Below, piece by piece: positions 51,032-60,600 of a DNA stretch of 64,000 nt. Numbering within the stretch: position 1 is the stretch's first letter; the number at the start of each line of letters is the position of its first letter. The notes under the pieces are model-generated. The model was given only the letters and a program-made list of their open reading frames with translations. It was not told the DNA's origin and ran no database searches. A program made the position numbers and the translations under genes. This stretch comes from Myxococcus stipitatus DSM 14675 (lineage in GTDB: Bacteria > Myxococcota > Myxococcia > Myxococcales > Myxococcaceae), in NCBI RefSeq assembly GCF_000331735.1, contig NC_020126.1, positions 6,156,501 to 6,220,500 on the forward strand, given 5' to 3'.

Positions 51032-51679
51032 TCACGCGCTCGCGGGGGCCACGTACTTGGCCACCTTCACGCGCGCCGGGCGGATGATGCGGTCCTTCAT
51101 GCGGTAGGCCGCTCGGAACTCCTCCACCACCTTCTGGTCATCATCCGGGGAAGGAGTGATTTCCATGTCCGTGGCCTCGGCCACGTTGGGGTCATAGGGC
51201 AGGCCGACCACCTTCACCCGCTCGATGCCCATGCCCTGGACCTTGGTGAGCAGCGAGTCGCGAATCATCCGCACCCCGTTGCTCAAGGCCGAGCCCTCCT
51301 GGCCGCTCATGGACAGGGCGCGGTCCAGCTCGTCGATGGCCTCCAGGAGGACGCCGGCCACGTTGCCGCGCTCCACGTCCAGCATCCGCTCGCGCTCGCG
51401 CGTCAGGCGTTGCTTGAACTCCTCCTTGTCCTTGTTGAGGGCCTGGTAGGCGCGCGCCAGTTCGTCCACCCGGCGGCGCGTGGACTCCAGCTCCGCTCGC
51501 AGGCGCTCCTTCTCCGCGTCAGCCGCCTCGGACACCACGTCGTCGGCGGGTGGCCGGGCCTCGGCTTCCTCCGGGCGAGCGCCCGCGGCTCCGCCATCCT
51601 GGACCGGCGCCGCTCCGCCGTTGGAGGACTGGGCCTGCTGAGCATCGTGGGGGGTGTCGGAGTGCGTATCGCCAGACAT
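51032..51679 (-). CDS. grpE: Nucleotide exchange factor GrpE
   Basis: 215 residues: an acidic, low-complexity N-terminus (about 1-50), a long coiled coil (AEKERLRAELESTRRRVDELARAYQAL...EEFKQRLTRERERM) and a C-terminal beta-wing with GNVAGVLLEAIDELDRAL and GMGIERVKVVGLPYDPNVAEA. It catalyses ADP release from DnaK. DnaK and DnaJ genes are not adjacent. It may be transcribed from the region downstream of the small sigma-like gene. Confidence 0.9.
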   Translation of the reverse strand: MSGDTHSDTPHDAQQAQSSNGGAAPVQDGGAAGARPEEAEARPPADDVVSEAADAEKERLRAELESTRRRVDELARAYQALNKDKEEFKQRLTRERERMLDVERGNVAGVLLEAIDELDRALSMSGQEGSALSNGVRMIRDSLLTKVQGMGIERVKVVGLPYDPNVAEATDMEITPSPDDDQKVVEEFRAAYRMKDRIIRPARVKVAKYVAPASA

Positions 51680-51746
51680 GTCGAACCTGAAGTCGAGGTG
51701 GATGAATGCGCTGTTCGCGCGGACCTTGTTCCTGGCCGCAACCTAA

Positions 51747-51774
51747 CCGCGCGTGACAGCCTGTCAACGCGCGG
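51747..51774 (-). terminator. Inverted repeat after the sigma-like gene
   Basis: CCGCGCGTGACAG and CTGTCA-A-CGCGCGG form a 13-bp stem with one bulge and a minimal loop, 5 bases after the stop of the 51779-52021 gene on the minus strand. No T-run follows. It might act as a terminator or as a regulator site ahead of grpE. Confidence 0.5.
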
Positions 51775-51778
51775 AGCG

Positions 51779-52021
51779 TTAGTGCTCCTGGGGAGCAGGG
51801 GCCTCGGCCATGAAGCCGTGGTCGACCCTCCCTGTCACCTCATCGATGATCTCCACCTGAGCGGCCCGCAGCGAGTAGTAGAGGAGCCAGCGCTCCGCCG
51901 CCGTCAGCGTCCCCGCTGGCAGCGCCTCCTCGATTTCCTGAACCGACAGCCGCCCCTCCTTGAGCCCCTTGGCGAAGAGGGCCTTCCGGGCCATGTAGCT
52001 CTTGCCGATCCTGTTCTCCAC
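51779..52021 (-). CDS. Stand-alone sigma-70 region 1.1-like small protein
   Basis: 80 residues from a GTG 7 bases after AAAGGAGG. MARKALFAKGLKEGRLSVQEIEEALPAGTLTAAE resembles the region 1.1 helices of primary sigma factors (x-GxLTxxEIxxALP...), and nothing of regions 2-4 follows. Such domains mask DNA binding by sigma or act in protein contact. It lies between ftsH and grpE. A fold-level match to similar short helical proteins is possible. Confidence 0.6.
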   Translation of the reverse strand: MENRIGKSYMARKALFAKGLKEGRLSVQEIEEALPAGTLTAAERWLLYYSLRAAQVEIIDEVTGRVDHGFMAEAPAPQEH

Positions 52022-52063
52022 GGCGACGCCTCCTTTCCGCCTCAAGATAATTTCGCCCCTCGA

Positions 52064-52085
52064 GCGCCGCAGGAACGCGCGGCGC
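52064..52085 (-). terminator. GC hairpin after ftsH
   Basis: A perfect 7-bp stem GCGCCGC/GCGGCGC with an 8-base loop lies 48 bases past the ftsH stop when read in minus orientation, inside the gap before the sigma-like gene. It has no T-run, so it is a weak candidate only. Confidence 0.35.
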
Positions 52086-52132
52086 CGAGAGGCGTGAGGC
52101 TGGCCGGGGAGCAGGCGCCCAGCCATCGGCGC

Positions 52133-54184
52133 TCAGTCCAAGGATGACTCGGAGTGCTGGGTGGGAGGGGGCTGCTCGTCGGTGCCCCCCACCGGGTGCG
52201 CGGAGATGACCTGGCGGGCTTCGGGGTGGAGCATCCCCCGCTGGGCCACGACCTTGGGCCCCAGGATGGACACCATCGTGTCCTCCTCCACCACCTCCAC
52301 GGCGAGCAGCCGCGCCGCCAGCGCCTGCACCTTGTCCTTGTGGGTGGTGAGCACCTCCCGCGCCCGGTCCAGCGCTTCGCTGACGAGCTTGCGCACCTCT
52401 TCGTCGATCATCCGCGCCGTCTGCTCGGAGTAGGTGCGTGACTCGGGCATGCCCGCGGAGCGCAGGAAGTTGGGGCCGTGGTCCGCGCTCAGCGCCACGG
52501 GGCCCAGCGTGCTCATGCCGTAGTCGCGCACCATCAGCCGAGCGACCTCCGTGGCCTGACGGATGTCATTGGAGGCGCCGGTGGAGACCTCTCCGATGAA
52601 GATCTCCTCCGACGCGCGGCCGCCCATCATCCCCGCCATCTTGTCGCGCAGTTCGTCCAGCGACATGAGGTAGCGGTCCTCCAGCGGCAGGGACATGGTG
52701 TAGCCCAGCGCCGCCAGACCTCGGGGGATGATGGAGACCTTCGTCACCCGCTCCGCGTGCGGCAGCATCCAGCCCACCACCGCGTGACCGGCTTCGTGGT
52801 GCGCGACAATCTCCTTCTCGCGCTCGTTCATCCGGCGGTTCTTCTTCTCCAGGCCCGCGACGACCCGCTCGATGGCCTCCTCGAAGTCCGCCCGGGTCAC
52901 CGCGTCGCGGTTGCGCCGCGCCGCCAGGAGCGCCGCCTCGTTCACCACGTTGGCCAGGTCCGCGCCCGCGAAGCCCGGCGTGCGCGCGGCGATGGTCTTC
53001 AGGTCCACGTCGGGCCCCAGCTTCACGCCCCGGGCATGAATCTCCAGCACCCGCTCCCGGCCCCGCTTGTCGGGACGGTCCACCAGCACCTGCCGGTCGA
53101 AGCGGCCCGGCCGCATGAGCGCGCTGTCCAGGATCTCCGGCCGGTTGGTCGCCGCCAGGATGATGAGCCCCGCGCGGCTGTCGAACCCGTCCATCTCCGC
53201 GAGGAGCTGATTGAGCGTCTGCTCGCGCTCGTCATGTCCGCCCGCGATGCCCGCGTTGCGGCTCTTGCCGATGGCGTCCAGCTCGTCGATGAAGATGATG
53301 CACGGAGCCTTCGCCGTGGCCTGCGCGAACAGGTCCCGGACTCGCGCGGCGCCCACGCCCACGAACATCTCCACGAACTCCGAGCCGGAGAGGCTGAAGA
53401 AGGGCACCCCCGCCTCGCCCGCCACCGCGCGCGCCAGCAGCGTCTTGCCCGTCCCGGGCGGCCCCACGAGCAGCACCCCCTTGGGGATGCGGCCTCCCAG
53501 GCGGCGGAACTTCTCCGGCGTCTTGAGGAACTCGACGATTTCGCGCAGCTCCTCCACGGCCTCGTCGACGCCGGCCACGTCCTTGAAGCCCACGCCGGTG
53601 TCGGACTCCGCCTGCACCTTGGCGCGCGTCTTCCCGAAGCTCATGACGCTCTGCGGGCCCTGGCCGATACCGCCCGCCACCCGCCGCATCATGAAGCTCC
53701 AGAAGAGGAAGAACAGGCCCAGCGGCAGGAGCCATATCCACAGCGCCTCGCCCAGGCCCGACTGCGGCACCGCCTCGAACTGGACCCCCTTCTGCTCCAG
53801 GAGCGGGACGAGCGACTCGTCCCCCTGGACGCGGTAGGCCATCCACGGCAGCGCGCTGGGCTCGCCGCGCAGCGGGCGGTCCCCTTGCGGCTGCGGGGGA
53901 GGCTGGGCCGTGTCCTTGAGGAAGCCCTTCACCCACTCATTGGAGATCTGGACCCGGCTGAAGTTGCCCGACTCCACCGCGTCGCGGAACTGGCTGTAGC
54001 TGACCCGGCGTACCCCCGCGTCCTGGAAGACATTCCGGAACAGGAGGAAGCCCAACACGAGCAGCAAGATGTAGCCCAGGGGTGAGCCGAACTTGAACCC
54101 CTTGCCCGGCGTCCCTGGCTTGTCGGACTTCTTTCCGCGCGGACCCATCCCCGGCGGGAGCTCCTGTGGCTTCATCGTCGGCAC
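52133..54184 (-). CDS. ftsH: ATP-dependent zinc metalloprotease FtsH
   Basis: 683 residues. Two transmembrane segments (about 36-53 and 148-165) flank a periplasmic domain. AAA+ Walker A is GPPGTGKT (241-248), Walker B is IIFIDELDAI and the SRH contains NRPEILDSALMRPGRFDR. The M41 protease has HEAGHA. FtsH degrades misfolded membrane proteins and unstable regulators. The frame starts MPTMKPQ, and the second Met (54175) is also possible. The length is close to other bacterial FtsH. Confidence 0.96.
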   Translation of the reverse strand: MPTMKPQELPPGMGPRGKKSDKPGTPGKGFKFGSPLGYILLLVLGFLLFRNVFQDAGVRRVSYSQFRDAVESGNFSRVQISNEWVKGFLKDTAQPPPQPQGDRPLRGEPSALPWMAYRVQGDESLVPLLEQKGVQFEAVPQSGLGEALWIWLLPLGLFFLFWSFMMRRVAGGIGQGPQSVMSFGKTRAKVQAESDTGVGFKDVAGVDEAVEELREIVEFLKTPEKFRRLGGRIPKGVLLVGPPGTGKTLLARAVAGEAGVPFFSLSGSEFVEMFVGVGAARVRDLFAQATAKAPCIIFIDELDAIGKSRNAGIAGGHDEREQTLNQLLAEMDGFDSRAGLIILAATNRPEILDSALMRPGRFDRQVLVDRPDKRGRERVLEIHARGVKLGPDVDLKTIAARTPGFAGADLANVVNEAALLAARRNRDAVTRADFEEAIERVVAGLEKKNRRMNEREKEIVAHHEAGHAVVGWMLPHAERVTKVSIIPRGLAALGYTMSLPLEDRYLMSLDELRDKMAGMMGGRASEEIFIGEVSTGASNDIRQATEVARLMVRDYGMSTLGPVALSADHGPNFLRSAGMPESRTYSEQTARMIDEEVRKLVSEALDRAREVLTTHKDKVQALAARLLAVEVVEEDTMVSILGPKVVAQRGMLHPEARQVISAHPVGGTDEQPPPTQHSESSLD

Positions 54185-54324
54185 GCTCGCCCTCCCCCTC
54201 CCCGCGCATTCGAGCCCCGTGCCCGAATGGCGTCACCTGCAACCGCGAAAAGATGTTCACCGACAAGGGAGCGTCAACCCGTCGGCCCGCCTTCGCGCTA
54301 CCCGGTGACGGCGCAGTCGAGAGA

Positions 54325-55257
54325 TCAGCGACACCCGACGTGCCACAAGGGTTGGCCGCTGAACTCCGTGCCCAGGAGGTACCCGTCGCCGTCGGGGAGG
54401 TAGGAGGCGGCCTCTGCCTGAGCCTGGCTGGCGCCTGGTACCTCCACGAGCGAGCCCCGCAGGAGCGACTCCAGGTTCTCCGCGCCCGGTTGTCGAAGCT
54501 CCCAGACCCGCGAGTACGTGCGCACGAGCAGCCGCTGCCCGGAAGGATGGAACGACGCGGCCGTGGTGACACGGTCCACGCCCCCCGGAGCCACCAGGGT
54601 GCCCAGCTTCGTCGCCTGGGTGACGACACCTGGTGCAAGGCCATCCAGCGCGTACACATCCCCCAGCGAGCGACGCGTCTTGGTGATGACGGCCAGCCGC
54701 CCGGAGCGTGGGTCCGCCACCAGCGCCTCCGCGTCATGGGCCTCATCTGGATACTTGAAGGCCAGCGCCTCCACGCGAACGGAGGCATCCCCCAGCGCAT
54801 CCGGCTCCGGCAGCCGGTACAGCCGCACCTCGTCGCGCAGCTCGAAGTTGTCGCCGATGTCGGCCAGGAAGACACAGGTGCGGGCGCTGCCTGGAGAACA
54901 CGGCGCCACCGCCACGTCCTCCACGTCCCGAGGGTTCGCGCCGGTGAGCGTCAAGCGCGCGCGCACGCGGCCCGACTCGTCGATGGCGAACAGCTCGAAG
55001 TCGTTGCCCGAGTCGTTGTGCGCCCAGAACACGCCCGGGTAGCGGGCGCTGGCGGCCAGGCCGGAGAGCTCCGGCAGCTCCCGCGGCACCGAGCCCGTCT
55101 GGCGCGGAGGGCCATAGGCATCACAGCCCGGCATGCCCAGGGCGGGCGGGGGATGGCCCGCGTCCCGGGGCTCGGCGTCGGAGGGCATGGGCTTGGGGCG
55201 GGAACATGCGACCAGCCCCCAGCACAGCAGCACCGCCCATGCCCGGCGCCCCCCCAT
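54325..55257 (-). CDS. Lipoprotein with beta-propeller-like domain
   Basis: 310 residues with a lipobox (LLCWGLVACS) and a following domain of repeated strands: SGLAASARYPGVFWAHNDSGNDFELFAID, CVFLADIGDNFELRDEVRLYRL, DAEALVADPRSGRLAVITKTR, YLLGTEFSGQPLWHVGC. The texture suggests a beta-propeller similar to a phytase/SdiA-regulated-like family. Exported and lipid-anchored. It ends the Nudix-lipoprotein pair, with its ATG one base from the Nudix stop. Confidence 0.75.
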   Translation of the reverse strand: MGGRRAWAVLLCWGLVACSRPKPMPSDAEPRDAGHPPPALGMPGCDAYGPPRQTGSVPRELPELSGLAASARYPGVFWAHNDSGNDFELFAIDESGRVRARLTLTGANPRDVEDVAVAPCSPGSARTCVFLADIGDNFELRDEVRLYRLPEPDALGDASVRVEALAFKYPDEAHDAEALVADPRSGRLAVITKTRRSLGDVYALDGLAPGVVTQATKLGTLVAPGGVDRVTTAASFHPSGQRLLVRTYSRVWELRQPGAENLESLLRGSLVEVPGASQAQAEAASYLPDGDGYLLGTEFSGQPLWHVGCR

Positions 55258-55258
55258 G

Positions 55259-55666
55259 TCAGCTGTCCAGGCCCAGCAGCTTCGCGAGCGTCTTGGAGTC
55301 GGCATCCGGGAAGCGGTACTGCGACATCTCCTCCAACGTCACCCACCGGTGGTCATTCACGCGCAGGTGGCGGATGTGGTGCTCCGACTCCGCCAGTCGG
55401 CAGTGGAACACCCGGAAGTCGATGTCATAGGTGGGATACTCGTGGCGGGTGTGCATCGCCTGGTCCAGCACCTCCACGGCGACGCCCATCTCCTCGCGAA
55501 TCTCGCGGGCCAGGGCCTCCGGGTCGCTTTCGCCCTCCTCCACACGTCCGCCGGGAAACTCCCACAGCAGAGGAAGCGACGCGGTGGGGGGGCGCTGGGT
55601 GATGAGGTAGCGTCCCTGCTCGTTCTCGAGCATCGCACCGACGACGCGGACGTGGCGACGGGCCAT
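55259..55666 (-). CDS. Nudix hydrolase (MutT-like)
   Basis: 135 residues with the full Nudix box GGRVEEGESDPEALAREIREE followed by MGV. The N-terminus VVGAMLENEQGRYLITQRP matches (d)NTP pyrophosphohydrolases of the MutT/NudG type. AGGAGAA lies 8 bases ahead of the ATG. It would hydrolyse oxidised or modified nucleotides, or another NDP-X substrate. Confidence 0.9.
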   Translation of the reverse strand: MARRHVRVVGAMLENEQGRYLITQRPPTASLPLLWEFPGGRVEEGESDPEALAREIREEMGVAVEVLDQAMHTRHEYPTYDIDFRVFHCRLAESEHHIRHLRVNDHRWVTLEEMSQYRFPDADSKTLAKLLGLDS

Positions 55667-55942
55667 TCTTCGCTTCTCCTGTCTGCTGGGCAGGCCAAGG
55701 GGGAGGGGCGGCCTAACACAGCCCCTCCCCGGCGCCAATGCCACAAGCCTCCTGCGGCCAGCGTGGACATGGGCCCGGCGAGCGCCCACCCCACCTCGGG
55801 GGTCCCCCGTGTCCCTCCTCTCGCCGAGCGGCCACCCTCCCGGCCCACCCACCTCCGACTGGAGCCCCGCCCCAGTGTTGGAGGCCATGCGTCGGAGCGC
55901 GGCCATGTGGTGAATTGGGTGACGAGCGGGCCGGATGGCGTC
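55667..55942. promoter_or_regulatory. Divergent region between Nudix and XRE genes
   Basis: A 276-base gap. It contains a perfect 10-bp inverted repeat GGGGAGGGGC (55700-55709)/GCCCCTCCCC (55721-55730) with an 11-base loop, which could be a hairpin in the Nudix leader or an operator. No clear -35/-10 pair was found in the GC-rich sequence. Confidence 0.35.
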
Positions 55943-56191
55943 ATGCTCGGGGACATGAAGACGAGTCGCGCGGAAAGGGCCGAGGTGCTCGGGGCAGCAC
56001 TGAAGGCCGCCCGCCAACAGGCGGGGCTCGGGATGGAAGAGGTCGCCGAGCGTCTGGAAATGCCCGTGGAGGTCCTCGCCCGGGTGGAGCGCGGGGTGAT
56101 GGTGCCCACCATCTCCACCCTGACGCGGCTGTGCGTCATCCTCAAGCTGGACCCGGACACGCTGCCGGACTTGCCTGAGATGAGTGACTGA
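55943..56191 (+). CDS. XRE-family helix-turn-helix regulator
   Basis: 82 residues. The HTH spans about 16-70: LGAALKAARQQAGLGMEEVAERL, then VLARVERGVMVPTISTLTRLCVILKL, typical of Cro/C1-type DNA-binding proteins, with an acidic end. The ATG at 55955 could replace the chosen 55943. It precedes the metallo-hydrolase gene by 30 bases, so it may regulate it. Confidence 0.85.
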   Translation: MLGDMKTSRAERAEVLGAALKAARQQAGLGMEEVAERLEMPVEVLARVERGVMVPTISTLTRLCVILKLDPDTLPDLPEMSD

Positions 56192-56221
56192 TTCAGCCAG
56201 AGGGCCCGGTACGCTGGGCCC

Positions 56222-57613
56222 ATGGCCACCCTCCACTTCCTCGGCGCCGCCGGCACTGTCACCGGTTCGAAGTTCCTCCTCGAGCATGATGGGCAGCAGG
56301 TGCTCGTGGACTGTGGGCTCTTCCAGGGACAGAAGGAGCTGCGCCAGCGCAACTGGCAGCCGTTGCCCCTGCCCGCGCGCGAGCTCGATGCCATCGTCCT
56401 CACGCACGCGCACATCGACCATACGGGCGGCCTGCCCCGGGTGATTCGAGAGGGGTTCGACGGCCCCATCTTCACCACGTCCGGCACGCGCGACTTGACG
56501 GCGCTGCTGCTGCCGGACTCCGCGCACCTGCACGAGGAGGAGGCGCGGTACGCGAACAAGGAGGGCTATTCCAGACACCATCCCGCACTGCCGCTCTACA
56601 CGGTGGCGGACGCGGAGCGCGCGGTGGGGATGATGGAGACCTTCGGGTATGGGCGGCCGAAGGAGATTGTCCCGGGCATCACCCTCACCTTCTATCGCGC
56701 GGGCCACATCCTGGGGTCCGCGGTGTGTGTGTTCGACTTGAAGAGCACGCGGCAGCGCGTGGTCTTCAGCGGGGACCTGGGGCGCTACAACGCGCCGATC
56801 CTGAGAGACCCTCAGAGCGTGGACTCGGCGACGACGCTGGTCGTCGAGAGCACGTATGGGGACCGGCAGCACCGCGACCTGAATCCCATGGATGCACTGT
56901 GCGAGGCGGTGCAGGGAGCGTTCGACCGAGGGGGCGTGGTGGTGATTCCCGCGTTCGCGGTGGGGCGCACTCAGGAGCTGCTCTATCACCTGCGGCATCT
57001 GGAGGAGGCGGGGCGCATCCCGGAGGTGGAGGTGTATGTGGACTCGCCCATGGCGTGTGACGCGACGCCCGTCTACCTGGCGCACCCGGAGGAGCATGAC
57101 CTGGTGATGAAGTCGCTGGTGGAGCGCGGGGTGTCACCGCTGGCGACGAAGCGGACGCGGTTCGTCACCTCGGCGAGGGAGAGCAAGGCGCTGAACCAGG
57201 TGCAGGGGCCCGCGGTCATCATCTCCGCGTCTGGGATGGCGACGGGTGGGCGGGTGTTGCATCACTTGAAGCACCGGCTGCCGGACGCTCGGAACACGGT
57301 GTTGTTCGTGGGGTACCAGTCCGTGGGCTCGCGGGGGCGGAGGTTGCTGGATGGGGAGAAGGAGGCGCGCATCCACGGACAGCTCGTGCCGGTGGCGGCG
57401 GAGATTCGCACGGTGAGCGGGTTCTCCGCGCACGCGGACTGGACGGAGACGATGCGGTGGATGGAGGGGTTTGACTCACCGCCTCGGCAGACCTTGCTGG
57501 TTCATGGCGAACCGGAGGCGCTGGAGGCGCTGCGCCGGCGCGTCCAGTCGCGAGGATGGAGCGCGTACGTCCCCGGCTACCTGGAGAAGGTGGAGCTGGA
57601 GCTGGCGGCCTGA
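56222..57613 (+). CDS. Beta-CASP metallo-beta-lactamase-fold hydrolase
   Basis: 463 residues. Metal motif THAHIDHTGG (HxHxDH), a first strand LGAAGTVTGSKFLL, DLGRYNAPIL (Asp ligand), and a beta-CASP part with VESTYGDRQH, VVVIPAFAVGRTQEL, ASGMATGGRVLHHL and SGFSAHADWTE (motifs A-C). These are usually RNA-processing nucleases related to CPSF-73 and RNase J-like MBL enzymes. It ends 6 bases from the convergent gene. Confidence 0.92.
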   Translation: MATLHFLGAAGTVTGSKFLLEHDGQQVLVDCGLFQGQKELRQRNWQPLPLPARELDAIVLTHAHIDHTGGLPRVIREGFDGPIFTTSGTRDLTALLLPDSAHLHEEEARYANKEGYSRHHPALPLYTVADAERAVGMMETFGYGRPKEIVPGITLTFYRAGHILGSAVCVFDLKSTRQRVVFSGDLGRYNAPILRDPQSVDSATTLVVESTYGDRQHRDLNPMDALCEAVQGAFDRGGVVVIPAFAVGRTQELLYHLRHLEEAGRIPEVEVYVDSPMACDATPVYLAHPEEHDLVMKSLVERGVSPLATKRTRFVTSARESKALNQVQGPAVIISASGMATGGRVLHHLKHRLPDARNTVLFVGYQSVGSRGRRLLDGEKEARIHGQLVPVAAEIRTVSGFSAHADWTETMRWMEGFDSPPRQTLLVHGEPEALEALRRRVQSRGWSAYVPGYLEKVELELAA

Positions 57614-57619
57614 CGCGGA

Positions 57620-60600
57620 CTACGTGCGTCCGGGGCGTTCTCCGGAGTGGAGTGACCACCGGACGACGAAGTCCGGTGCATCCGGGGCGTGACTGGAGGC
57701 GTGGGCCAGGAGGGAGGGCCGGGTGTCGCCAGTCCAGAGGCTGGCGAAGTCGCCCAGCCACCACTGGGAGAAGGAGCGTGCGGCGCGCGCGACGGCGTCT
57801 CGAGGAACGCTGGTGAGCGAGCGCTGGGCTTCCATCAGCTCACGCACGAGTCTCGCGGGGAGCAGCCAGCACTCGGCGCGAGGGACGGGCGGCACGAGGA
57901 ACAGGCAGAAGGCGGACTCGGTGCGCGCGAGCATCGTGTCGATGTGCTCGCGGCCGATTCGGAAGTGAGGCTCCCACTGGCCTTCTCCGCGTTGCACGAG
58001 CTTCACGACGTGCACGAGCGAGACGCGCTCCGTGCGCACGAAGCCGTCGACGTTCGCATCGAGGATGAAGGCGACCTCGGTGCCGGAGACGGAGTGCGCG
58101 GAGCCACGGCGGCGCGAGCCCCTCCCCTTCCCTCGCCTGCTCCGGGTTGGCGCTGGCGTGGGTGTGGCATCCACCGGTTCTTCATCCGGGAATCGAGCAT
58201 CGGCGCCGGAGGAGTTCGTCGGAGCGAACAGTGGAGGCAGCACCTCGCCGCCGTCCACGGCGGACTCCTCCGGTGTGGTGGGCGGACTTGCTTCGACGGA
58301 CGGAGGCCGCTCGGCCGCTGCGTCGAGCTCCGGGGCCGACTCGGGCAGGACCACTTCAGTGGCAGGGCCATCTGTCGGGACAACGAACGGCGACGGCTCC
58401 GCGCGCCCCTCCGCGACGGCCGATGCCGGAGCAGCCTCATCCGGAGGACTGAGCTCGTGGGCCGACTCGGGCAGGACCACTTCAGTGGCAGGGCCATCTG
58501 TCGGGACAACGAACGGCGACGGCTCCGCGCGTCCCTCCGCGACGGCCGCTGCCGGAGCAGCCTCATCCGGAGGACTGAGCTCGTGGGCGGACGCGACCAA
58601 AACCACTTCAGCGGCAAGTCCGTCCGTCGGAACGACGACCTGCGACGGCTCCTCGCGCCCCTCCGGCACGACAGCTCCCACCATCTCCGAATGTCGAGAG
58701 TTGCCCTCGTCGACAGTGCCGTCCGTCGAAGCGCAGAACTGCGAGTGCCCCTCGACATCCGCTGACGGGGACTCCTGCTTCGGCGGATGGCGCTCGGCGA
58801 CGTCGTCACTCGTCGGAGCGAAAGGCTCGGGCAACGCCTCTTGGCTCTCCGGAACGTCCTCTGCCGTACTCTCGGAAGTCGAAGGACTGCTCCCGTCGAT
58901 GGGCGCTGTTGCCTCCCCACCATCGAGAGCACTCCCCATCGCATCGCCCGTGACAGCAACGACGCTGCTCGCGTCGGCTGGAAGCCCCGTATCCGCGGCG
59001 ACCGAAAACTCCTGCGACGGACCTTCCTCCGAGAACCCGTCGAAAGCACTCGCGCCGTCGTCACCCACGTCCGAGGAAGGACTCGGGTCGACTCCGTCGT
59101 CAAAGCGCGTGGACGTCTCTTCATCGAGAGACACATCATTCGCCATGGCCTCGTCGACGGACGTCACCGACGAGAAACCCATGTCGAGGCGAACCCACGT
59201 GTCACCCGTGAGGGCGGAATCACCCGACGGGGACTCGTCCGCGACCACCTCGGTCGACGACACAACGTCCTGCTCGAGCTCCCACCGCTCGCCGGCGTCC
59301 ACGTCGGTCTCGGACTCCGACGCGCTCAGCGTTCCAGCCCCTCCATCCACAACCAGCGCATCGTCCGACGGAGCAACCACCGCTCGCAGCAAGTCCTCCT
59401 GGCCCGGCGCCGCAACCTGCTGCGCCTCGGGCTCGGCACCTCTCCCGCGACGAACCGTCAGCTCGAAGTCCAGCGGCGGAGGCTGTCCCTGCGCCAGCAA
59501 GGTGAACAGGTCCGCCTTCACGCGGCCCATCTCCTCGCGCAGCCCTTCCAGCAGCGTCCCGACCAACTCCACCGTGTCCTCGCGGAACAGCTCCGGATAG
59601 CGCAGGGAGAAGTCCGCCTCCACTCGCGCCACGGCACCGTGCGCCAGCTCCTCCAAGTCGCGGTCCTTCAACCACGTCCTGCCGCCCATCGGCACCGCAC
59701 GCGTCTGGTGCAGATGTCTGAGCGCCTCCGTGATGGACGCGGGCGCCACCGCCCCTGTCGGCGCCGCCGCTTGAGGCCCTTCCTTCCCCGCCCCCTGGAA
59801 CCAGCGCTGCAACGTCCGCACACGCAGCCGGACCCGTGACGACGGATGGTCCTTCAGCTTGCGAATCTGCCGCCGGTCCGTCTCCGTGCGCACCAGCGAC
59901 AACACCGTGAGCTCGGCCTCGGACGACGCCGCATCGGGCGCGCACCACAGGAAGAACTCGATGGCCGCCTTGCGCAACATGGGCTTGCGCCCCACCCGCT
60001 CCGCCACCTCGTCACGCCACGCCGCCAGCTCATCCATGCCCGGCCGCGCATCCGCCTTCAGCCGAGGCCACAGCTCCGCGCACTCCTCCGCCAACCAACA
60101 CAACTGCGCGAAGGCCGGAGCCAGCGGCTCCAACTTCGTGCGGATCCGCTTGCGTCGCTCGAACGCATCCGTGAGCCCCTTGCGCACCGAGGCGCGGAAC
60201 AGCCGCTCCTCCAGCCACACCAAGGTCAACACGAGCCCCGGCTCACCCTTGCGCAGCGTCGCCAGGCAGTGGTCCACGACGAAGCGCGCGGGCCCCAGGT
60301 CCGCAGTCGCCTCGAACTCACTTCCAACCAGCGCCCCCAGCGCCCCGCGCAGCCCATCCACTGGCGGCGAGTCGAAGCGCCCCAGCAGCTCGCACAGGTT
60401 CTCCACCACCGCCGGAGAGCCACCCACCTCCAGCGTCCGCGCAAGCAACACGCCCGCGCGCTCACACCACTCCGGCTCCTTGCGCCCGTTCGGGTAGCAC
60501 GCCAGGAACCCACGCATCCCACCACGGCCCTCGGGAGCCGTGGCCAGCGAGAACAACCGCTCCGCGAGAATCTCCGACGCCTCCGCCCACGGGATGCGCG

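Noticed and set aside
58335..58712. CRISPR-like array
   Set aside because: The repeats are contiguous 126-bp coding units without spacers, inside a long reading frame.
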